From Limnomonas spitsbergensis (Eukaryota; Chlorophyta; Chlorophyceae; Chlamydomonadales): a stretch of DNA of 64,000 nucleotides. The notes beneath the pieces were generated by a model. It was not told the DNA's origin. It was given only the letters and a program-made list of their open reading frames with translations, and ran no database searches. How positions within the stretch are numbered: the stretch's first letter is position 1; each line of letters opens with the position of its first letter. This document shows positions 9,441-18,900 of this stretch, in pieces. Location: contig JAYJMM010000114.1 in NCBI GenBank assembly GCA_037349105.1, forward strand, positions 5,323,501 through 5,387,500, read 5' to 3'. Made by a program: the position numbers and the translations under genes.

Positions 9441-9659
9441 TGGGCGCATGTCCCGTGCAATAAGTCACTTGTTATAAAAGTGTAATACTCTGCTGGACTG
9501 CTGAAATTTCATTGTGATGCCTGCCCCTCTATAACGATCAGAATCATCTAAGAAGGACGTTCACCACATCTGGATCCTTTAGCAAGCTGCATGTGGCCTT
9601 TGTAGACTTCGCCAGGGCCTGTGACTGTGTGCCCCAGAGGTAGCTTTGGTAGCAACCAG

Positions 9660-9930
9660 GGATCATGGGCCAGAAGTGTAACGTCATTGACCCACCAATC
9701 AGGGGCCAGAAGCGTGACGTTATTGACCCACCAATCAGGGATCAGGGGCCGTATGTATAACGCCATTGACCCATTAATCAGGGATCAGGGGCTAGAAGTG
9801 TTACGTCATTGACCCACCAAACAGGGCCCAGATTTGTGACGTTATTGACCCACCAATCAGGGCCCAGAAGTGTAACGTCATTGACCCACCAACCAAGGAT
9901 CAGGGTCCAGAGGTGTAATGTCATTGACTG
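9660..9930. repeat. Tandem array of the element end, about seven copies
   Basis: Units read gggcccagaagtgtaacgtc then attgacccaccaatca, 34 to 47 bp long depending on an optional gggatca insert. The unit is the terminal motif of the surrounding foldback family, so an element end has been tandemly amplified. Confidence 0.85.
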
Positions 9931-10033
9931 GTCGTCAGATTCAGAAGGCGTTCATAATGCTCTGCTGGACCGCAGAATCACAAATCAATGACGTTTCACG
10001 TATGCGCCTTCCACCATCACATAGGAGGGTGGC

Positions 10034-10200
10034 ATGGCTGCACCATGGTCCTGGCCGTGCATGGTAGCTGGAATTGAGCCTAGTCATTCCCTACCAGTGC
10101 CACGCGGCCAAGCGTTCAGCAGGGCCCAGCGGGTATGCACTGTTCTAAACGTAGAAGCCCTGATCAAAAAGGCTCGGCAGCATAAGCGCCCGACAATTAA
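10034..10200. mobile_element. Dispersed repeat copy (same family as 57.3 kb)
   Basis: The segment gaattgagcctagtcattcc and the downstream cgcggccaagcgttcagcag/ggcccag match, in inverse orientation, the segment at 57301-57410. Downstream ctgatcaaaaaggctcggca links it to the family at 8.2-9.4 kb. No transposase is encoded. Confidence 0.6.
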
Positions 10201-10970
10201 GTTGGGAGAAGGAGATAAAGGGTCCATGCGGTGGGTCAGGCAGGTCAGAAACGAAGAACATGATGGTTTAAAATACAGAGCCGGTTGTGGAGCGCTTTTT
10301 GCAGTGCTTCGTGAGACCATTATAATTTACATATATTGTATTTGGGTGGCACAACATGTGCAACGCAACATCCGCATTTATTATTAGTCATAAAAAAAGG
10401 CGTGAAGCATAGTAAGACCGTGTAAGAACATAAAAATATCATAGCCAGTAAGACCAATTACCAACTACCAGAGAAACGATTTCTAATACAAGTGGAACTG
10501 AAGTTAATATCGAAAATCTCAGTCCTTTTCGGGATACTGGTCTTGGGTAAAAACGGCTTCATGCAGATAAACTGCGATTCGAATACAGACAACATAAGCT
10601 GCCTGCCCTCTGCCCCTATTTAAACATTGGACATATACTGTACGTATTTATGCGGGAAGACAACCCGTTTTGAAAGACCCATTCAATCATTATTACGTGC
10701 TGGTACCAAAGATTCACCTTGTTGCCATGAGGTGTTCAAGGCAAGGTGCCTGTGGAAATCAGTATCCATGTTTATATTCCATGCGCAAAAGACCTCTTTG
10801 GGCAAATGGTGACAAAATCTTGACTGGCCCAGAGGCGGGTGGACCTTGCAGAGGGGCTTGCTGCAACAAAAACCCTTGGCCGGTGGCGCATGCAGCAGGG
10901 CTTGCTGCACCAGGCTGGCAGGCTCCCTTGGCTGAAGGCCATGCTGTAGACGATGTGTAGATGGAGCACG
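10201..10970. other. No gene recognised
   Basis: The 10390-10640 part is relatively A+T-rich. ORFs on both strands (for example 10670-10960 +, 10772-11104 -) overlap and have no motif. Confidence 0.4.
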
Positions 10971-11127
10971 CTAAAATGAACTGTGATGCATGCGCCCCGG
11001 AGGATGCTTCCATGCGCCCTCAAAAGTGGCCACCACTTTGCCTTTGATGCCCTGCTTGGATGCCCCTCCATGTGTAGGCTCCATTTCGTAGCCTGCTGCC
11101 TCATCCTGCTCCTCCAATACGCAGCGC

Positions 11128-11655
11128 TTAATCTCGCTTGTTCTTACTGTCGAGATGCTCCAGGTCTCCTGCAACATCAAGGTCATTGTCCCGAGCTGGA
11201 GCGTGCAAGTCACGGAGTAGACAATGGAGACATGAAGGTATGAAATTACCTTCGATCGTCGCCTGCTCTTTTGACGCAATCTTGCTTCGCCCCAACTGGG
11301 TTACCAGTGGTACAAAGATTTTCCCGGACAGCACGTAGTCGAGGACGCCACCTACAAGACGATCGCGTGCATAGTGTTCAATAAGACATGCAGAATAAAA
11401 ATGGTGGCGTGCCGAAACTGTTTGCTCACAAATGGATTCAACACAATCCGGAGGAGGCTTCAGGAAGTCCATCTCGGCAAGGAGGCGCTGAAGCTCAGCC
11501 TTCTCGTGCTCTCTTGGGCCTCCACGTCGTTCCAGGTAAACTGCCCTTGATAATTTGCACCAAGCCTTCACGGCCTCGTCATATGGGGAAAGGGCCAAGG
11601 GAGAGACCGGGGGAGAGGCCTCCATTATTGTCGAGGCAAGGTTGAAAGACATCAC
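11128..11655 (-). CDS. Hypothetical protein
   Basis: A 175-codon ORF opens with MMSFNLASTIMEAS and contains DEAVKAWCKLSRAVYLERRG and a Cys/His-containing middle (DCVESICEQTVSARHHFYSA). I do not recognise the family, and see no signal peptide or membrane segment. A GTAATT donor after ATIEG and a ttgcag acceptor about 80 nt further could remove an in-frame stretch without changing the ending DLEHLDSKNKRD. An overlapping frame (10971-11279) could instead continue the coding sequence. It could be non-coding; the length is modest for this GC content. Confidence 0.3.
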   Translation of the reverse strand: MMSFNLASTIMEASPPVSPLALSPYDEAVKAWCKLSRAVYLERRGGPREHEKAELQRLLAEMDFLKPPPDCVESICEQTVSARHHFYSACLIEHYARDRLVGGVLDYVLSGKIFVPLVTQLGRSKIASKEQATIEGNFIPSCLHCLLRDLHAPARDNDLDVAGDLEHLDSKNKRD

Positions 11656-12022
11656 ATGGAAAGATGAGATGAGGGAGTTAGATTACCCGAGTGACTGGCT
11701 GAAAGGATGGAACGGAAAGGGATTGCTTACCGATTTCAGTTGAAGTATGGGGCTTTTTCGCACTTTCAAAGGTCGAGTGCGAGCTCACCTCGGCACCGAT
11801 GCAATTATATTTGAGCGCAAACCTTTAGTTAGCTACCTTTTTATCATTTGTATGACACCCGTGAAAGCAGTCGTTAGACGTCGGACATGGTTCAGCAGCG
11901 TGCCAGCCGTAAAGACAGCCTTGTTTGATGGTATCGAAGTGAGAAGGCACGAATAATAGCCTGTTCAGCCCATAGTGTCATGAACCAAGCACACCCGATC
12001 TAGCCCGTGCCTCGATTAATCC
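11656..12022. other. No gene recognised
   Basis: Only short motif-free ORFs are present, and no repeat is visible. Confidence 0.35.
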
Positions 12023-13065
12023 GTGCCCTACCTGTTCCATGCCAGGCTTCGTCGGAGGACAGCTGCGCAGCGTGCCGCTGACTCTGCAAAACAAGTCGTT
12101 CGATATCAAAAGCGGAAGCAACGGTGCGACTCATGTTCTTCGCGCAGTTTCACAGTAAGAGACTCACTATTCACTATGCTGTGCAGGGTTAACGGTGAAG
12201 CAGATGCCGAGCAAAGGATTGAAAGTGCCCATAGACGCAAGCGGCAGAAGAAATAAAGCTGACTGCACCTGTAGGCCGTAGGTAGGTGTCATAACGTAGC
12301 AGTGTGCAACATCTGTCTCAAGCCTGCAGCCTGTTTGTTCGCCATTCATCGTGGCACGATGCGGCACAATCGGCACGCCGGACCTGGGATTACAGTGTTT
12401 ACCGAACGCTGCGCGATGCGCGGTTTTGTTTAGCACATCATAATGTTGTCAGCACGTTCGCATGTACCAGCTGAAACCAGCACTACCGTGTGCCGTCTTG
12501 CAAAAGTGTGCCATACCGGTAATGAAGTGCCTCAAAACTGAATGGTGCTCTGCCTACCCATGCAGTGTGGAGTCAGCAGACCCAGAAACTGCTGCCATAG
12601 TGGAAGCGGTGATTGAGAAGCTGTCCAGCTTTGTGGTATCTACAAAGCTGCACCTCCCGCCCTCCAAGAGCGAATGGGAAATTGACATCCAGGATGCTCG
12701 TCAGATGCGCAACTGCATGGACCAGCACATGAAGACCAAGATCTGCGGCATCTGCTCATGCATGCGGGAGCTGTGTTCTGTGCACTCGGTGCTGATCAAG
12801 GACATCCCCAATCTCGCTTTGCTTAAAGCAGTTGGGGTGCCTAAGACAGAGGAGCTGCCGCGATGCGCTGACGCAACACCGCGGCTACTGCTTGCAGCCT
12901 CTGGCCGTCCAGGGCAAGCACATCACCATCAGCGAGGAGTGCCACGGGCAGCTCAGCAAGGGTCGCGTGCCAGATGGATCTCTGGTGCGTGTGGACACCG
13001 GCAGCATCCCTCGGAGTCCAAACCCTGAGCTGCAGCTCGCTCCACTGAACATGATCTCCCGGTAA
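12023..13065 (+). pseudogene. Broken Helitron-type (DUF6570-like) protein fragment
   Basis: An upstream frame (12023-12256) carries RRRTAAQRAADSAKQV and EADAEQRIESAHRRKRQKK, the Arg/Glu-rich repeats common at the N-terminus of Helitron replicase-helicase proteins. A second frame (12462 on) has MRNCMDQHMKTKICGICS, a Cys-rich segment, then VPKTEELP. A frameshift near 12860 is needed to continue into RDALTQHRGYCLQPLAVQ, CHGQLSKGRVPDGSLV and LAPLNMISR, which follows the C..C...L..G.VP...LAPL layout preceding the Helitron helicase-like domain. No Rep HxH or helicase motifs follow, so it is truncated. The family assignment is from pattern memory and is moderate. Confidence 0.45.
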
Positions 13066-13590
13066 TGCACCGCATGTTGCAAACCAGTATGAACCTTGTA
13101 GGTAGCACTCAGTGTCATGCACAGTTGCACACCAAGGACTGCAGTGTGCAGTACATGTGCCGTACACAGCAAAGCATGCCATAAGTTGCACGCCACCCAA
13201 CCGGGCACACAGCGTCACTCAGGCAAAGCGCCGAGCAGGCGCTAATTACAATACTGGATAGAACCTGGGATGGGCGGGGAATAGGGGGGAGAAAATAAAA
13301 TGTATGAGAACGCCAATGCGGATTAGATAATGGGGAGTATAGGCTGACGAGACGCACAAGACCCGGTGTGTATACCGTACCCTGGTCAGGGAAATAGCAC
13401 TAGGGTGGGAAATATCCCTGTAATTAACGTATTGTCGGCGTTTATCTTAAGAATATGTCCTGCCAGTTCGATCGTACTACCAAAGTGTAATGCTAAATCG
13501 TATAGCTAACCCACCTTACCTTACATATGCAAGAGATGTCCCTGCTCGGTTCCTGGCCAAATAATCACCCCACTCTCTCTTTGATTGCAG
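13066..13590. other. No gene recognised
   Basis: Short minus-strand ORFs only. A strong polypyrimidine-type acceptor (ctctctttgattgcag) lies at 13575-13590, just before the recombinase-like reading frame. Confidence 0.4.
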
Positions 13591-14960
13591 GGTAGCTTGC
13601 CCTGTCGAGCCCGAGGGTCCGGCTTTGACAGCCCACCCCTAGCCCGTCCCTTCCTCCGGGGCGATCCCCCTTCTCCTCGGGGGGCGCTTGCCTGGGGCTC
13701 TCGTCCGGCGCGCCGCCCGCGCCCCCTTTCCAACACTTTCTTGGTGACGTTGTGCTAGCGCAGCTCGCTGCTCGCTCCAGGCAACGTTCCCTTCCCGCTC
13801 TCCCCTCCCTGGCGCCTTCCTCCGCCCATGATCTGTACACAGCGGCTCTGGAACAAGCCGCCACCGTGATCAGCCACAGCAATGTGGCTACTACTGTCGC
13901 CTGCCGTCTCACCGTGGGCGAAGAACTCTCCACCTGGCTGGGCGCGCTACCCCTTCATGCCGGGTACCCCAACACCCTTCACACAGCCCGTCCCCAGGAG
14001 CTGCTTGTGTTCATGCATAGCCACTACATCACGGCCCATGCCGGCAGCCGCGTGCCCGGCCGTGAGGAGCTTGTGGCGTCCCCCCAAGGGGTTTCCTGCT
14101 GCTTCAGCCATTTGTCCATGCTCTTTGACAGCCTTGGCCGCCGTGGGCCCTACGATGGGGCCACCGGGCTCGGCAACCCTTGTCTCAGCGTGGAAGTGAA
14201 GCAATACAAGCAAGCCTATCAGCAGGACATGTGGCAGGCCGGTTACCAAGAGACCTCCGCCGTCCCTTTGACCGGCTCTACCGTGGCCCGGTTGGTAGCC
14301 CACTTCGACCAGCTAGGGGTCACCAGCTCGTCTGTCTACGAGCGCATCACCTACGCCCGAGACTCCCTGATCGTCCTCTACTCATGGACCAGCGCTATGC
14401 GCGGCAAAGATGGGGGTCAGCTCTGCCTTGCTGACCTCCACCATTCGGATTCCCGCCAGATCTACCCCCTGTCATATACCCCTGGCGTCGCCGTGCCCAG
14501 CTCGCTACTGATCCTCCCTACCCACGGGACCAAAACCAACAAGCAAAGTCGGATTCGCCAGCACCCCGTGCTCATACACCTTGCCATCGACCCCGCAATG
14601 TGCTTCATCGACGCCTGTGGGACTACCTTGCCTTGTGCTACCCCACCGAGCATGCTGTGACGCATTTCATTTTTCGCCCCTGGACCTCCTCCCGGGGCAA
14701 TTTCTAAGGGGCGATTTCAAAGAGGCCCCTTACAACAGCTCCTCATTCAGCGATCTGCTCTGCTCAAGCTTGGCGTTTACCAGGGCGAGACCGCTCGCGG
14801 CTTCCGCCGTGGTGCCTTGCAGGCTACTGCTGCTGCGGGGAACCCTGAGCCCGGTCGGCTGGCGGCTACAGTGCAAGGCGGCATCAAGACCCTTGGCATC
14901 CTCGACCGCTACTTAGATCCTTATCGTCATCTAGGCCGCCTCAAGCGAGCTGCTCCCTAG
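13591..14960 (+). pseudogene. Tyrosine recombinase (mobile-element integrase), frameshifted
   Basis: The main frame is open to 14660 and may extend upstream of 13752 through a Pro-rich segment. It encodes an N-terminal core-binding-like region (LVFMHSHYITAHAG, LSHL/SMLFDSLGRRGPYDG) and then TSAMRGKDGGQLCLADL, with the first catalytic Arg of tyrosine recombinases in AMRGKDGG. Continuation needs a shift near 14600 (RLWDYLALCYPTEHAVTHF) and another near 14700, giving LGVYQGETARGFRRGALQ and then LGILDRYLDP before a stop at 14958. These match the H-x-x-R box (His replaced by Arg here) and the nucleophile Tyr. Such enzymes mobilise Crypton- or DIRS-like elements. No reverse transcriptase is seen nearby. 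Two frameshifts and the missing His suggest it is dead. Confidence 0.6.
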
Positions 14961-15601
14961 GTCCATGTTGATGAATTAATCCGGCCTGTGGGCCCCGTGC
15001 CTTGTCTGACTTTGGGCGTCTAGCCAGCTAGGGGTCAAAACTCACTTTTATACCTCTCCCTCCTTCCTCTAATCCAGGTTTGAGAAAAGTGTGGGTGGGT
15101 GGAGGTACTTTTCTTCTTTAAGGGAAGCTGAGCCGATCTGTAAGACCAATTTGACTTTACAAAGTACCCTTCCCGTGTCCGTCACTGACCTAACGACCCC
15201 TCCCAGGTCCCACCCTGGTTGGTCTCTCACACTTCTTGGGGTACTGTTCTGGACAGGCCCTTAGGTAAATGGCAGTGTCATTATGTGAAGTACAGGAGGG
15301 TTACCGGTAAGATGGGCTCTGGAGATATTCCGGAGACCCTGTCGCAAATCCATGCAGGAGAACCACTTATATTCAACACCGACAGTGGGTTTGAAAGTGG
15401 TTTAAAAGTGGTTTTCCTCACTCCGGACGGGGACGGACCTAGGCCTCCATCCCCCCCACCTCGCTATCTATGTTGACACACAGAAATCATCGAATCCAAT
15501 CATATGCATGCATGTACACTTTCCATGCTTTGCAGAGGACTTGCCGAAACCAGACATAACGCACATCAACATCGCATGAAGCATCACGCCACATCTCGAT
15601 C
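14961..15601. other. Upstream region of the TBL-type gene
   Basis: This region should hold the promoter and 5' UTR of the gene that starts at 15602. I see no convincing TATA box or other core element. A motif-free 85-codon ORF lies at 15219-15476. Confidence 0.35.
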
Positions 15602-15941
15602 ATGACCATGCCACTCACTTTCACGCTCGTTCTGCTTTTCTTCTTTTCCGGATCGGAGGTGCATTCCCGGCAAAAAGTCCATAACTCACAAGACGATCAT
15701 CCCGCATGGACAAAATTGGAGACCGCCGTCATCGATGTGACGCCGGACGACAATGTGCAAGACCTTCGACTCTGCTCCACCAACGAGACGAACTGGATTT
15801 GGACCAAAGGAGTGGCCCCGTCCGATCTCCTGCTCGAATCTGGTGCGCAGCTTCCCGCCCGCCTCTTCCTCCATGGCACGCCTAGCTTAAACTTGCTCGA
15901 GGAACAATGTCAGCATCGAACGCTGCGTGCTAACCGGCTCA
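15602..15941 (+). CDS. TBL-type gene exon 1
   Basis: Starts at ATG with a hydrophobic signal peptide, then a lumenal stretch containing LRLCSTNETNWIWTKG. The donor A|GTGAGG at 15942 is inferred because it leaves one base that forms Ser with GC of the next exon. Open frame continues past it to 16336 but changes to low-quality repeat-derived sequence. Confidence 0.7.
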
Positions 15942-18900
15942 GTGAGGGGGAGGGGCGGGCTAATGCCCCAAAGCACCTTCTGGCCCGCTTCTCACCACCC
16001 TGGGCATCAGGGCATGCAGACATCAGCGCTTATCAATCTCACTCAGAGGGTGGGGGGGGTGGCCCTCCATGCATGCATGGCCACCCAGGTTTTACATGGA
16101 CCGGTAGCGCGCACATGGTTAAGCAGCGGTGGGGAGATTCGAAAGCCTGTGCATGCACTGGTGCAAGCAGGGGGTGGGAAGCCACAAGGGTTGGATCCCG
16201 GCCAAAACCATCCATATTAGGCCAAGCCCCGAAAATTTTGCAGATCCCGCCCCCGTGGCTTCCCACGAATACTCCCCCCCCCTGGGTGCAAGCATCGGGT
16301 GAGGTCAGCGGCCGATGGAAGCAATGGGGGGATTGAATACCGAATACCGATGAGGGGATTCAATTCCGAATACCAATGGGGCTGAATACCGAATACCGAG
16401 GGGGGGTCGAATACCGAATACTGATGCACGCATGGCCACCCTGGTTTCGCACACGTTCAGGCAGGTGCATGTTAGGAGAGTCAACCGCCTATACATCAGG
16501 GAGGGGGGATCATCTGTCTATGCATGCAAACCCGGCTACTCATGTTAGTCATGTTTTGCATGGCAACGTACTGTTTTAGGCAGTTGGAGGTTATGTAAGA
16601 AGAGGAGGTTGTTGGACTGTTGGAAATCTGCACCCGCCATAAGATGGGGGGAAATGCATTCTGCTGGAAAGTCATGCGTGGTGATTTGGCACCTTCATTT
16701 GGAAGCATGAACTGGAATCCACTAATTGGAAGCATGCATGAACTGGTGTCCACAAAATTGGTACCCTCGATTGATTCTCTGTAACAACCGTCACATGTGC
16801 GTACAATAAGTGCTCTCATGTTACACGCATCATAAGATACCCTCCAGGGGGGGATATCCAGGGGGGGCAGATAACAAGGGGTGCTGCCTTGTTGTCTAGA
16901 GGTACGGCCCTGCCTCAGAATGTAAAATTTGAGATTTGGGGGCGGACCCCCCCGTTTTGTATTTCGGAATTCGTTTTTCGATACGAAATACGTACTCCGA
17001 ATAAAACAAGTGCCGAACGATACTACAGTATCTGAAGTGTGTTCAGTTGGTGCCCTCAATTTACCCACCTCTCGTAATATGCGTCTGCTGTCGTGTGTCA
17101 GGCTAGCACTGCGTCCCAGTGAACATCCAACACAGTTCCGGCACTTTGTCCCAGAAAAAAAACAAATGAAGTTCCCATTCCGAATACCGGTAGTGGGTGG
17201 GTATGAATATTCCAGTACCCACATTTGAACACTTGTCAGAATACATTTTATTGTAATAGGCGGAATTCACGCAAGGGGCCTGTCACTAGGGGGGGCGGAC
17301 TAGTCCCCCAAACAGGGGCTTTCAGTGCCCGGTTGGCGCCTCTGCCCAACGAAAAATCGACAAGAAAAAAAAGCGATGTTCCATTTTGTATTCAATGGCT
17401 TAAGTCCCGGACGCCAGTCGATTCTTCCGTGTGCGAAGGCGCCAACCATGGGGTCGCATTATAAGTCGGGGGGATGTCAGGGGCCTAGTCCGACCCCCCT
17501 AGTGACAGGCCCCTTCTTCATGCTTTAATTCTTCATGATTTCTACTACAATCCGCAAAGATCAAAGTCGCTTATTGGCACCCTCAAGCCGTGCCCCCCAC
17601 CCCCCATCTGCCTGATTGAGTGCTGCAGGCCATCACTGCCCCCTGTGAACATCTGACAGTTTTGGCGCTTCCTCCTGGACAAAATCAACTTAAAAGTCGC
17701 TCATTGGTAACCCTCAATCGGTGCCTCTTTATCTGTATTTTTTTATTGCTACAAGCTATCACTTCGACCCGGTGGGCATCCATCAGTTTCGGCACGTCCT
17801 CCCAGGCAAAAACAACTGACAGTCGCCAATTGGAAATCCTCAATCGGTGCACCCCCACCTACCCGTTTCCATTTTTTCTTTTATTGTGCGCCAGACCAAC
17901 TAAAGGGTGCCGCTGGGCAGCCGCCACTGGGTGGATCAGGACCTATCCTCGACCGGCCTACGGCCAGGGGCCCAAGCCGCATGGCTAGTTGCACCCAAGC
18001 CCTGCTGGCTGCAGTAGGATGGGTGGTAAATCGTGTGTGCAGTGTGCCTGAAGCACTATAAAATAAACACCGCTGTTTCCACGCTGCAGGCTACAAACCC
18101 ACCACTCACTGCGACCCAGAGGGCATTCAACAGTTTTGGCACTTTGTCGTGGACACAAAATACCTAAGTCGCTGATTGGCACCCTCAAGCAACCCTACCC
18201 CATCCACCTGTTTTCATGCTGCAGGCTACCACTGCGACCCGGAGGGCATCCGACAGTTTTGGCGCTTTGTCCCCGACACCACGGAGGAGCACACGTTGCA
18301 CCACTACTGCTTCCTGAGGTCCGACCGCGATGAGTACCGGCGGGCCGCCGAGATCTTCTCGTGGAAGCTTGCGGCGCCCGGATGCACGTTCCCCAGCGGG
18401 CCGCACTTTGCGCGGCTGATCAAGCAGCATATGCGGTACCAGCGACTGGTCATCGTCGGGGACTCACTTTCTCAGGTGGTTGTTCAAACCCTAAACCCTA
18501 AACCCTAGACCCTAAAGCACCAGGCAACCACACTTGGTCATGTTCGGGGATGTAATTTCTCAGGTCACCGTCCAATCCCTAAACCCTAAACTATGAGGCA
18601 CCAGCGACTGGTCATCGTCGGGGACTCACTTCCTCAGGTGGTTGTTCAAACCCTAAACCCTTAACCCTGAGGCGGGCCTCATTACGAAAGACACTATTCA
18701 TACTTAGACTAAATAAACCATAAAGAATGATAGAAATCAATCCTATTATGAGCGAAAATTCTGATAGAGAACACCATAACATTTATAATTATATAGATAC
18801 CCCGGAGCCGTCCAAGCGGCTAAAAAGACGTAATAAACAAAGGGGCCCCAAAAAGCCCCAAGAATTAAATTTGAAAACCCTAAACCCTAAACCCTACACC

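Noticed and set aside
15942..16336. Extension of TBL exon 1 to the ORF stop at 16336
   Set aside because: The extra residues have no family similarity and run through Gly/Pro-rich intronic sequence; the GTGAGG donor at 15942 gives the right phase for exon 2.
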